From positions 1 through 10,838 of the forward strand of contig JAHEDM010000049.1 in assembly GCA_024641205.1 (NCBI GenBank): a stretch of DNA of 10,838 bases. The letters are read 5' to 3'. The stretch comes from Actinomycetes bacterium. GTDB lineage: Bacteria > Actinomycetota > Acidimicrobiia > Spongiisociales > UBA4744. This document shows positions 1-6,845 of the stretch, one piece after another. The position numbers and the translations under genes were made by a program. How positions within the stretch are numbered: position 1 is the stretch's first letter; each line of letters opens with the position of its first letter. A model generated the notes under the pieces. That model had not been told where the DNA came from. It ran no database searches and saw nothing but the letters and a program-made list of their open reading frames with translations.

Positions 1-741
1 TTCGCCGAACAACCAGGGCCTGCCCAGGCAGCCACGGCCGACCACCACCCCGTCGCAGCCGGTCTGATCGATCATGGCGGTCGCGTCGGATGCCTCCCAG
101 ATGTCGCCGTTGCCCAGGACGGGGATAGACGTCACAGCTTCTTTCAACTCGCCGATGGCCGCCCAGCGGGCCTCTCCGGACTACAGCTGTTCGGCGGTAC
201 GAGCGTGCAGGGCGACGGCGGCCGCCCCGGCTGCCTCGCTGATCCTGCCTGCGCCGAGGAAGGTCAGGTGGTCGTCGTCAATCCCCATCCTGAACTTCAC
301 GGTGACAGGCACCTTGCCTGCGCTTCCCACCGCGGCGGTCACGATCGATTCGAAGCGGCGCCATTTGAACGGCAACGCCGCCCCACCGCCGTGCCGGGTG
401 ACCTTGGGGGCGGGACAGCCGAAGTTGAGGTCGACGTGGTCGACCTGGTCTTGGTCGACGAGGCGCCGGACCGCTTCAGCCACGGTGGCCGGGTCGATGC
501 CGTACAGCTGGATGCTGCGGATCGGTTCGTTCTCTCCGAACTCGGCCGACTGGAGGGTGCGGGCGTGGTTCTCGACGATGGCTCGGGCGCCCAGCATCTC
601 GCTGATATACAGCCCGGCCCCGAACCGTCGGCACAACGTCCGGAACGAGGCGTTGGTGACGCCGGCCATGGGGGCCAGTACCACCGGTGGGTCGACCTCG
701 AGAGGGCCGATGCGCATCGGTCGGGTTGGGTGGGGGGTCAT
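1..741 (-). CDS. dusB: tRNA-dihydrouridine synthase (Dus), interrupted by an in-frame TAG and cut at its 3' end by the window
   Basis: This is an FMN/NADPH-dependent enzyme that reduces uridine to dihydrouridine in the tRNA D-loop. From ATG 741 (codon 1) the N-terminal TIM-barrel motif VLAPMAGVTN is at residues 21-30. The catalytic-Cys motif LNFGCPAPKV has Cys109, followed by GGGAAL, and VKFRMG is at 148-153. At codon 187 (181-183) the frame hits TAG directly after HARTAEQL. The same frame then stays open for 60 codons to base 1 and encodes the expected rest of the barrel (SGEARWAAI, IPVLGNGDI, TGCDGVVVGRGCLGRPW). Relatives carry Tyr or Phe at the stop position, so one base change (TAC/TAT to TAG) explains it. 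A sequencing error, a recent nonsense mutation and readthrough cannot be separated here. No Shine-Dalgarno is visible. ATG 717 (MRIGPLEV) is the alternative start, and a TTG at 912 would add an implausible low-complexity leader. The family (DusB-like) is firm; the functional state is not. Confidence 0.85.
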
Positions 742-1047
742 GGCGTGGTCAATCGTGGCAGGGTCGAGCCGGGTGCGCCCGCTTTTCGGTGTCCGGATAC
801 GCAGCGACCCCGCCGGATCGGAAGCCGTCCCGGCAGGGCCGCTGAGTTGAAGAGGCTGGTCGGCTCGCGAGGATCGCGGGTCACGAGTCCTTGCTGGACG
901 TCGTTTCCGCAATCATGGGTTTCGCGTAGCTACGACAGGCGCAATTCGGCACCGAGCACGCATCGTCGATGAAATGCTGACGATGGGGATGACCGCATCC
1001 CAGGCACCGCCGCCTTCCGCCGTCGATGGTTCGGGGGGGAGCAGATT
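742..1047. other. Gene-free stretch between dus and the RRM protein gene
   Basis: Open frames here are GC-driven shadows with Arg/Ser/Pro-rich composition and no family motifs. No tRNA-like cloverleaf or promoter with both boxes was recognised upstream of the dus start. It is simultaneously the 3' flank of the RRM gene and the 5' flank of dus, so the two could be co-transcribed. The only structure seen is the inverted repeat at 961-985. Confidence 0.5.
961..985. repeat. 7-bp perfect inverted repeat downstream of the RRM gene
   Basis: CATCGTC (961-967) and GACGATG (979-985) are separated by 11 nt. The repeat lies 63 nt beyond the stop codon of the RRM protein gene and could fold in its 3' transcript. 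There is no T-run on the minus strand after it, so it is not a standard intrinsic terminator. It may be chance. Confidence 0.35.
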
Positions 1048-1302
1048 TCAGCGGGAACGCTCTTTGGCGATGTTGACCGTGAGGTCACGTCCATCGAGGT
1101 TGTGGCCGTTGAGTTTGCTGATCGCGGTCTGGGCGCTCTCCGACGAACCCATCTCGACGAAGCCGAAGCCACGCGATCTGCCGGTCTCGCGGTCGCTGAC
1201 GACCTGGGCCTTGGTTACTTCACCATGCTGACTGAAAAGGGTCTGCAGGTCGTTGGACGTGGTGTTGAACGAGAGGTTCCCCACGTAGATGTTGCTGGAC
1301 AT
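1048..1302 (-). CDS. Small single-RRM RNA-binding protein, 84 aa
   Basis: This is a cytoplasmic single-stranded RNA-binding protein made of one RNA recognition motif, the type often called Rbp or cold-inducible glycine-rich RNA-binding protein in bacteria. RNP2 is IYVGNL (residues 5-10) and RNP1 is RGFGFVEM (44-51), with the RNA-stacking aromatics Tyr6, Phe46 and Phe48. Between them are the usual LQTLFSQHGEV and VSDRETGRSRG segments. The LNGHNLDGRDLTVNIAKER end completes the fold, and there is no Gly-rich tail. ATG 1302 is chosen because GGAAGGAG (1317-1310) lies 7 nt upstream and the RRM begins at residue 4. A longer open frame to 1476 lacks any conserved sequence. Known relatives are RNA chaperones or post-transcriptional regulators, often cold-induced; the target is unknown here. 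Its leader carries a strong hairpin immediately before the ribosome binding site. Confidence 0.93.
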   Translation of the reverse strand: MSSNIYVGNLSFNTTSNDLQTLFSQHGEVTKAQVVSDRETGRSRGFGFVEMGSSESAQTAISKLNGHNLDGRDLTVNIAKERSR

Positions 1303-1322
1303 AGTTGTGCTCCTTCCGAAGC

Positions 1323-1361
1323 CTCGATCCGTTTGGGGCCTACCGCCCCGCCGGATCTGAG
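1323..1361 (-). promoter_or_regulatory. Leader hairpin directly upstream of the RRM gene ribosome binding site
   Basis: In minus-strand RNA the segment folds as CUC/GAG, one bulged A, GAUCC/GGAUC, a small internal loop (GGC against AAAC), then GGGGC/GCCCC closed by GGUAG. That makes 13 base pairs. Its base at 1323 is only 5 nt from the Shine-Dalgarno GGAAGGAG (1317-1310). The position suits translational control or autoregulation by the encoded RNA-binding protein, or a temperature-responsive leader. No U-run follows, which argues against a terminator. The fold is seen in sequence; the role is inferred. Confidence 0.5.
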
Positions 1362-1409
1362 TTCGAAGTCGAGCGAATCGCGCGAGCCGGAACATCGTTG
1401 TCCTGCGGT

Positions 1410-1441
1410 CGCTCCACCAAACGGAACTAGTGGGTGGAGCG
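1410..1441 (-). repeat. 9-bp perfect inverted repeat between the ABC operon and the RRM gene
   Basis: CGCTCCACC (1410-1418) and GGTGGAGCG (1433-1441) flank a 14-nt loop. The repeat lies 106 nt past the stop of the last ABC gene and 107 nt before the RRM start. It could be a second structure in the RRM leader, an operator, or part of transcript termination for the efflux operon. There is no T-run on either side, so a simple intrinsic terminator is unlikely. Confidence 0.5.
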
Positions 1442-1547
1442 GGCGACGTCCTCCTGATGGAGTACGTGTGTACCACGACGGTAGCCGATGTGCGCGCCTA
1501 CCGGGCCGGAATCATTTTCGGCGGGCGGAGCTGGTGCCCCCCGGCTC

Positions 1548-3551
1548 CTAGGACGGTGACGGCCCAACCGGTTCGGGCAGGGCCTGCGGGATGATGGGGC
1601 CGCTGAACTGGGAGTTGTAGAGGGCCGCGTAGGAACCGTCCAGTTCGAGGAGCTGATGGTGATTTCCTTGTTCGACGATCCGGCCGTCTTCCATCACCAA
1701 GATCAGATCGGCGTCACGGATCGTCGACAAGCGGTGAGCGATCACGAAGCTGGTCCGGTCGACCCGCAGCGCCGACATGGCGTGCTGGACCAGCAGCTCC
1801 GTACGGGTGTCCACCGAACTGGTTGCCTCATCGAGGATCAGCAGGGCCGGGTCGGCCAGGAAGGCCCGGGCGATGGTGAGGAGCTGTTTCTCGCCTGCAC
1901 TGATACGGCCGCCCTCGTCGTCGACGACGGTGTCGTAGCCGTCGGGGAGACTCACGACGAACCGATCGACGAAGGTGGCCCGGGCGGCGGTGAGGATCTC
2001 CTCTTCGGTGGCGTCGGGACGCCCGTAGGCGATGTTCTCGCGGATGGTCCCCTGGAAGAGCCAGGTGTCCTGGAGCACCATCCCGATCTGGGACCGCAGA
2101 TCCTCGCGCCGCAGTCCGGAGATGTCGACGCCGTCGAGGGTGATGCGCCCCGCATCGAGGTCGTAGAAGCGCATGATGAGGTTGACCAGGGTGGTTTTGC
2201 CTGCACCGGTCGGTCCGACGATGGCAACCGTTTGGCCCGGGTCGACGTGGAAACTCACGTCCTCGATGAGCGGCTGGTCCTCGTCGTAACGGAAGGAGAC
2301 ATGCTCGAACGCCACCCGCCCGTGAGCCTCGGCGGGGGTCTCGGTGATGGCCTCTTCGTCCGGCTCCTCTTCGGCGTCCAGCAGCTCGAAGACCCGTTCC
2401 GCTGAGGCGACCCCCGACTGAAGCAGGTTGACCATGGAGGCGACCTGGGTGACCGGCTGGGTGAACTGACGCGAGTACTGGATGAACGCCTGGACGTCGC
2501 CCAGGCTCAGGGTCCCGCTGGCGACCCGCAGTCCGCCCAGCACGGCGATGATCACGTAATTCAGATTGGCGATGAGCATCATCACCGGCATGATCAGGCC
2601 CGATAAGAACTGGGCCATGAAGCTGGCTTTGAACAGTCCGTCGTTATCGACTTCGAACGACTCCTGGACTTCGCGCTGGCGGCCGAACACCTTGACGAGG
2701 GAGTGACCGGTGAACGCCTCTTCGATCTGGACGTTGAGGCTGCCGGTCTTTCGCCACTGGGTGATGAACTGGCTCTGGGAGCGTTTCATGACCATCCCGG
2801 CTATGAACATCGTCACCGGAATCGTCACCAGGGCGATCAGGGCCAGCGTGGGGGAAATGGAAATCATCATCCCCAGCATGAACACCACCGTCAGCAACGA
2901 GGTCAGCAACTGGCTCATGGTCTGTTGGAGGCTTTGGGCGACGTTGTCGATGTCGTTGGTGACCCGGCTGAGCAGCTCGCCGCGTGGCTGAAGGTCGAAA
3001 TACCGCAGGGGCAGCCGGTTGAGTTTGTCTTCGACCTCGGAGCGGAGACGGAACACGGTGTGCTGAACGACGTCGTTGAGCAGGAACCCCTGCAGGAAAC
3101 TCAACAGGGCGGCGAAGGCGTAGAGGCCGAGCACGATGAGCAACACGTTGCGCAGAGCGGTGAAGTCGATGCCCTGACCGGGCACCAGGTCGATGCCGCT
3201 CATCATGTCGGCGATTTTGGCCTGGCCCTGGGCGCGGACCGCTTCGATCGCCTGTTCTTTGGTGAGCCCGGCCGGCAGGTTCTTGCCGATGAACCCGGCG
3301 AAGATGACGTCGGTGGCCCGCCCGAGCACTCTCGGTCCGGCGGCGGTGAGGGCGACGCTGATAACTCCGGCCACGATCACCGCGATGACTTTGGGCCGTT
3401 CCGGCCGCAGCCGCTTGATGAGCCGCTTGATCGACGGGCCGAATTCGAGCGGTTTCTGACCGACCATCCCGCCGCCCATGGGCCCACCCCGGCCGGGTCC
3501 CCGCATACCCTGGATGCGTTCGGTCTCTTTCATAGCGCGGGGGGCGGTCAT
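1548..3551 (-). CDS. ABC exporter half-transporter, subunit 2 (catalytically complete ATP site), 667 aa
   Basis: This subunit fuses a type-IV exporter membrane domain to an ATPase domain. A Gly/Met-rich hydrophilic N-tail (about 15-32) precedes TM1 (about 54-76). A roughly 50-residue loop containing GKNLPAGLTKEQAIE follows, then five more membrane segments to about residue 370. The ATPase domain has Walker A GPTGAGKT (446-453, Lys452), Q-loop Gln494, signature ISAGEKQ (550-556) in place of LSGGQ, Walker B LLILDE with catalytic Glu575, D-loop SSVD, and switch His606 (VIAHRLST). The intact Glu and His with an altered signature are the mirror image of subunit 1, as in heterodimeric exporters of the TM287/288, LmrCD and BmrCD type. 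ATG 3551 overlaps the preceding stop as ATGA and has GGAGG just upstream. Open frame upstream of 3551 is a shadow of subunit 1. The gene ends in TAG; readthrough would add only 11 codons. The substrate is unknown (multidrug or lipid). Confidence 0.93.
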   Translation of the reverse strand: MTAPRAMKETERIQGMRGPGRGGPMGGGMVGQKPLEFGPSIKRLIKRLRPERPKVIAVIVAGVISVALTAAGPRVLGRATDVIFAGFIGKNLPAGLTKEQAIEAVRAQGQAKIADMMSGIDLVPGQGIDFTALRNVLLIVLGLYAFAALLSFLQGFLLNDVVQHTVFRLRSEVEDKLNRLPLRYFDLQPRGELLSRVTNDIDNVAQSLQQTMSQLLTSLLTVVFMLGMMISISPTLALIALVTIPVTMFIAGMVMKRSQSQFITQWRKTGSLNVQIEEAFTGHSLVKVFGRQREVQESFEVDNDGLFKASFMAQFLSGLIMPVMMLIANLNYVIIAVLGGLRVASGTLSLGDVQAFIQYSRQFTQPVTQVASMVNLLQSGVASAERVFELLDAEEEPDEEAITETPAEAHGRVAFEHVSFRYDEDQPLIEDVSFHVDPGQTVAIVGPTGAGKTTLVNLIMRFYDLDAGRITLDGVDISGLRREDLRSQIGMVLQDTWLFQGTIRENIAYGRPDATEEEILTAARATFVDRFVVSLPDGYDTVVDDEGGRISAGEKQLLTIARAFLADPALLILDEATSSVDTRTELLVQHAMSALRVDRTSFVIAHRLSTIRDADLILVMEDGRIVEQGNHHQLLELDGSYAALYNSQFSGPIIPQALPEPVGPSPS

Positions 3552-5278
3552 GATGCCTCCGCGGCAAGCTGGGAATCGACGATCTCGGCGTAGGGGGCGC
3601 AGGTTTCCAGCAACTCGTCGTGGGTTCCGAGACCGACCACCCCACCGTCCTCCAGCACCACGATCTGGTCGGCCTCCATGATCGTCGCCACCCGCTGGGC
3701 CACGATGATGACCGTCGCCTCGGCGATCACTCCCGCCAGGGCGTGCCGCAATCGGGCGTCGGTGGCGACGTCGAGGGCGGAGAACGAGTCGTCGAACAGA
3801 TACACATCGGGCCGGCGGATCAGGGCCCGGGCAATGGCCAGGCGCTGCCGCTGACCGCCCGACACGTTGGTGCCGCCCTGGGCGATGGGGGCCTCGAGAC
3901 CTTCGGGCATCGCCTCGACGAAGTCGCGGGCCTGAGCGATTTCGAGGGCTTCCCACATCTCGGCCTCGGTGGCATCCGGTTTGCCGTAGCGGAGGTTGGA
4001 GGCCACGGTGCCGGAAAACAGGTAGGCCTTCTGAGGCACCAGACCGATCTTGTCCCACAGGGTGTCCGGGTCGATGCGGCGCACGTCGATCCCGTCGACC
4101 AGGACCCGTCCTTCGGAGGCATCGAACAAACGGGGGATTAAGTTGACCAGGGTGGTTTTCCCGGTTCCGGTAGACCCGATGACGGCGGTGGTCTGTCCGG
4201 GTAGGGCGGCGAACGTGACGTTGCTGAGGACCGGCTGTTCGGCGCCCGGATAGCGGAACGCGACCTGTTCGAAGGCCAGGGTTCCGTGGCGGGGCAGCTC
4301 GGTGACCCCATCGGAAGGAGGCACCACCGACGGTTCGGTGTCGAGCACCTCGCCGACCCGGTCGGCCGAAACGGCGGCCCGGGGGAGGAGCATGAATATG
4401 AAGGTGGACATCATTACGGCCATGAGGATCTGGATGAGATAGGAAAGGAAGGCGGTCAGGGATCCGATCTGCATTTCTCCGGTGTCGACCCGCAGACCGC
4501 CGAACCACAGCACCGCCACGCTCGAAGCGTTCATCACCAGCATCACCGCCGGGAAGATGGCTGCCATCCAGCGGCCCACGCTGATGGCCACGTCGGTCAG
4601 GTCGGTGTTGGCCCGACCGAAGCGAGACGATTCGAACCGCTCGCGCACGAACGCCCGCACCACCCGGATGCCGCTGGTCTGTTCACGCAGCACCTGGTTG
4701 ACGGTGTCGAGGCGGCGTTGCATGAGGCGGAACCTGGGCACCATCCGGGTGACGATGAGCCCGATGATGGCGACCAGAATCGGGACGATGGCCGCCACCA
4801 GCCAGGACAGCCCGACGTCTTCGCGCAATGCCATGATGACCCCACCGACCATCATGATGGGGGCGGCGACCAGCATCGTGAAGCTCATCAGGACCAGCAT
4901 CTGGATCTGCTGGACGTCGTTGGTGTTGCGAGTGAGCAGCGACGGCGCTCCGAAGCGGGCCACTTCCCGGCTGGAGAATTCGATGACCCGGTGGAACGTG
5001 GCCGAGCGCACGTCACGCCCGAAGGCCATAGCGGTGCGTGCTCCGAAGTACACGGCGGTGATTGTGCTGGCGGCCTGAATCAGCGAGACGCCCAGCATCA
5101 AGGCTCCGGTCCGAACGATGTAGCCGGTGTCGCCCAGCACGACCCCGTTGTCGATGATGTCGGCGTTGAGGCTCGGCAGGGACAAGGAAGCAATGGTCCC
5201 CACCAGCTGGAGAACGACCACGATCAGCATCTCCCGTTTGTAGGGCTTGAGGTACTTGCGGAGCATCCGCCACAACAT
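3548..5278 (-). CDS. ABC exporter half-transporter, subunit 1 (degenerate ATP site), 576 aa
   Basis: This is the membrane-ATPase partner of the next gene. Six membrane segments are visible, roughly 17-37, 55-80, 133-152, 158-178, 245-268 and 281-305. The ATPase domain has Walker A GSTGTGKT (368-375, Lys374), Q-loop Gln416, and a canonical signature VSGGQRQR (472-479). Walker B is VYLFDD, where Asp497 replaces the catalytic Glu. The switch motif is VAQRVAT, with Gln528 replacing His. Those two substitutions mark a non-hydrolysing site. Its good signature complements the Walker motifs of subunit 2, so the dimer should have one consensus and one degenerate site. The start ATG 5278 shares one base with the TGA of the TetR gene (TGATG). 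The stop overlaps the next start by 4 nt, so translation is likely coupled and stoichiometry equal. Export rather than import follows from the fused architecture and the absence of a binding-protein gene. Confidence 0.94.
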   Translation of the reverse strand: MLWRMLRKYLKPYKREMLIVVVLQLVGTIASLSLPSLNADIIDNGVVLGDTGYIVRTGALMLGVSLIQAASTITAVYFGARTAMAFGRDVRSATFHRVIEFSSREVARFGAPSLLTRNTNDVQQIQMLVLMSFTMLVAAPIMMVGGVIMALREDVGLSWLVAAIVPILVAIIGLIVTRMVPRFRLMQRRLDTVNQVLREQTSGIRVVRAFVRERFESSRFGRANTDLTDVAISVGRWMAAIFPAVMLVMNASSVAVLWFGGLRVDTGEMQIGSLTAFLSYLIQILMAVMMSTFIFMLLPRAAVSADRVGEVLDTEPSVVPPSDGVTELPRHGTLAFEQVAFRYPGAEQPVLSNVTFAALPGQTTAVIGSTGTGKTTLVNLIPRLFDASEGRVLVDGIDVRRIDPDTLWDKIGLVPQKAYLFSGTVASNLRYGKPDATEAEMWEALEIAQARDFVEAMPEGLEAPIAQGGTNVSGGQRQRLAIARALIRRPDVYLFDDSFSALDVATDARLRHALAGVIAEATVIIVAQRVATIMEADQIVVLEDGGVVGLGTHDELLETCAPYAEIVDSQLAAEAS

Positions 5279-5892
5279 CAGGTGGCCACCGTTTTGACCG
5301 GGTCGGAGACGCCGGACAGCAAGATGCCAACGATCTCCTCGGTGGTGAGCTTCTCGTCGGGGGACAGCATCGGTTGCAGCCGGGCGAAGATCAGACCCTG
5401 GAAAGCGGCCGCCGCCCGGGCCGGCTCGATCCGGAGGCGGTCCGTATGGCGTTCGAACAGGTCGGTGACCGCAGCCAGCACTGTGGCGTGTGACTCGGCT
5501 ACGTAACGGCGGGCTCCGGCGGGTGGTCCACCCCCGGGGTTGGGCATGGTCCGCAAGATCCCCACCAGAACGGTGATGCGCTCGAAATGCTCGAGCAGGA
5601 TGCGGGTCGCTTCAGCCAGTTGTACCTCGAGCGGAGCAGCCGGGTAGATCTCGGCCAGGGCGCTCAGAATGGGAGCCGGATCCATGCTGACCTTGACCGC
5701 TTCGTGGATCAGCGCGGTTTTGTCGGGGAAGACCCCGAAGATCGTGCCCTCGGCGATCCCGGCCGCTTCCGCCATTTCCCGGGTGGTCACCGCCGCACCG
5801 CGCGCCACCAGGAGCGGGGTGATCGCTTCGATGATCGCCAGCCGGCGGTCTTCACGGGGGAGGGGCTCGGCCCGACGCTGCTTGGATTGCAC
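5278..5892 (-). CDS. TetR/AcrR-family transcriptional regulator of the ABC exporter operon, 204 aa
   Basis: This is a helical repressor-type DNA-binding protein. The helix-turn-helix spans about residues 35-58 (TTREMAEAAGIAEGTIFGVF, then PDKTALI), matching the TetR N-terminal signature. The remaining ~140 residues form the variable ligand-binding and dimerisation domain, rich in Ala, Leu and Glu. It starts with GTG 5892, which is placed exactly one leaderless spacing (6 nt) after a TAGATT -10 box. There is no Shine-Dalgarno, so the start and the promoter support each other. A perfect 16-bp palindrome sits inside that promoter, implying autorepression and release by a transported or related compound. 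It is the first gene of the operon with both ABC subunits. The ligand cannot be read from sequence. Confidence 0.94.
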   Translation of the reverse strand: MQSKQRRAEPLPREDRRLAIIEAITPLLVARGAAVTTREMAEAAGIAEGTIFGVFPDKTALIHEAVKVSMDPAPILSALAEIYPAAPLEVQLAEATRILLEHFERITVLVGILRTMPNPGGGPPAGARRYVAESHATVLAAVTDLFERHTDRLRIEPARAAAAFQGLIFARLQPMLSPDEKLTTEEIVGILLSGVSDPVKTVAT

Positions 5893-5898
5893 CGGACG

Positions 5899-5927
5899 AA
5901 TCTAACCGAGTGAGCGCTCACTCACAA
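5899..5927 (-). promoter_or_regulatory. Promoter of the tetR-ABC operon (leaderless)
   Basis: On the minus strand, -35 TTGTGA (5927-5922) and -10 TAGATT (5904-5899) are separated by 17 bp. The -10 ends 6 nt before GTG 5892, so transcription should begin at the start codon itself. This spacing is standard for leaderless actinobacterial transcripts. The operator at 5908-5923 fills the spacer. Confidence 0.6.
5908..5923. promoter_or_regulatory. TetR operator, 16-bp perfect palindrome
   Basis: GAGTGAGCGCTCACTC reads identically on both strands. It lies between the -35 and -10 boxes of the tetR promoter and about 100 bp upstream of the divergent SIMPL lipoprotein gene. Palindromes with TGAGTGAG half-sites are typical targets of TetR-family proteins. 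Position and symmetry make this the most likely site for the adjacent regulator; binding is inferred. Confidence 0.75.
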
Positions 5928-6023
5928 GTTGGGACCGTCCCGGCGAGTGGTGTGCGAAATGCAAGGAACGCCCTTCACGCCGGATTGACCGCGCCGGATG
6001 ATGGTGGTGAAAGGAGTATTGCT

Positions 6024-6791
6024 ATGACTCGTCGGGTCACCTTGATCATGGTGTTCTCGATATTGATCTTTGGATGCACGGGGACCGAGTCGATCCCGAC
6101 CACGACCAGCAGCCCAACCACCACCAGCAACACCGTGGAGGTGGTGGAGGCGTTCGAGCCGTCCGCCGTCTCCGCCCCGACTCTGACGGTGGTCGGTTCG
6201 GGGGTTGCCTACGGGGTGCCGGACATCTTGACGGCCGACCTCGCCGTCTCGGTGATTCGCGAGACCGCAACCGAAGCCGGCACGATCGCGGCCGATGTGT
6301 CCCGCAATGTGATCAGCGCTCTCACCAAGAAGGGAGTTGCCGGGGAGAACATCCGCAGCAGCGACTACAGCCTCTACCAGGAGTACGACTATCAATACGA
6401 CGCGAGGCGCTTCCTCGGATTTCGGGTCCGGCACACGTACTCGGTGAAACTCGATCTGGCCACCGCAGGCGACGTCATCGACGCAGCGGTAGCGGCCAGC
6501 TGGGATGCCCTCGAAGTCCAGGGAACCTACCTGTCGTTGGAGGACAGCAGCACCCTGGTCACGGAGGCGCGGGCGAAAGCTTGGGGCGACTGCCTGGCAA
6601 CTGCCCAGGAGATGGCCGCGCTGGCCGGTCTGACGCTCGGCGAGCCGGTGACCGTCACCGAGGGCTACTCCTACACACAGCCGGGACCGTATATGGGGGC
6701 GGGAGGAGATGGAGAAGGCAGCACATCCTTCCAACCGGGCCGGATCTCAGCCGTCGCCGAGTTGACCGTCGAATTTGCCACCTCTCGCTGA
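6024..6791 (+). CDS. SIMPL/DUF541-domain lipoprotein, 255 aa
   Basis: This is a predicted exported lipoprotein. The N-terminus has MTRR, then a hydrophobic stretch (5-16) ending in IFGC, with Cys18 as the likely lipidation site. A Thr/Ser/Pro-rich linker follows (about 20-36). The mature part is a SIMPL (DUF541) domain. Family features are the VVGSGVAYGVPDILTADLAV strand, GVAGENIRSSDYSLYQEYDY, the FRVRHTYSVKL strand, and a late EARAKAW helix before EMAALAGLTLGEPVTV. ATG 6024 is preceded by AAGGAG (6011-6016) at 7 nt, which overrules an open frame extending back to 5910. A TTGACC at 5985-5990 could be a -35, but no convincing -10 was found. SIMPL proteins are cell-envelope proteins of poorly defined function. 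Sharing the intergenic region with tetR suggests common control. Confidence 0.93.
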   Translation: MTRRVTLIMVFSILIFGCTGTESIPTTTSSPTTTSNTVEVVEAFEPSAVSAPTLTVVGSGVAYGVPDILTADLAVSVIRETATEAGTIAADVSRNVISALTKKGVAGENIRSSDYSLYQEYDYQYDARRFLGFRVRHTYSVKLDLATAGDVIDAAVAASWDALEVQGTYLSLEDSSTLVTEARAKAWGDCLATAQEMAALAGLTLGEPVTVTEGYSYTQPGPYMGAGGDGEGSTSFQPGRISAVAELTVEFATSR

Positions 6792-6829
6792 GCCTGGCCC
6801 AGAGAACAAGGTGTGGCGGGCAGGACCAT

Positions 6830-6845
6830 ACCGCTCAGGCGGTTT
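6830..6845 (+). terminator. Weak intrinsic terminator after the SIMPL gene
   Basis: ACCGC (6830-6834) and GCGGT (6839-6843) close a TCAG loop and are followed by TT. It begins 38 nt after the SIMPL stop and overlaps the stop of the convergent cyclase gene. The stem and T-run are both short, so efficiency is doubtful. Confidence 0.35.

Noticed and set aside
205..972. Plus-strand open frames opposite dus
   Set aside because: The minus strand carries unmistakable Dus motifs with Cys109. The plus frames have no family features.
1450..1455. AGGAGG on the minus strand in the ABC-RRM gap
   Set aside because: No start codon follows within a usable distance, and no coding potential is seen.
1303..1476. 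N-terminal extension of the RRM protein to 142 residues
   Set aside because: The extension is Arg/Thr-rich and would read through the leader hairpin. A strong Shine-Dalgarno lies 7 nt before ATG 1302.
1527..1548. GGAGC/GCTCC stem at the end of ABC subunit 2 as a terminator
   Set aside because: The stem has only 5 bp with a 12-nt loop, has no T-run, and overlaps the stop codon.
3552..4508. Upstream extension of the second ABC gene's open frame, giving a 986-residue protein
   Set aside because: The extra ~319 residues are Arg/Gly/Pro-rich and overlap the conserved ATPase domain of subunit 1 in another frame. The ATGA overlap and GGAGG fix the start at 3551.
4286..5506. 406-residue plus-strand open frame opposite ABC subunit 1 and tetR
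   Set aside because: It is antisense to well-conserved genes, rich in His/Asp/Gly/Gln from reversed codons, and has no recognisable domain.
5910..6023. N-terminal extension of the SIMPL protein by 38 residues
   Set aside because: It would start inside the TetR operator and bury the lipoprotein signal. AAGGAG with 7-nt spacing supports ATG 6024.
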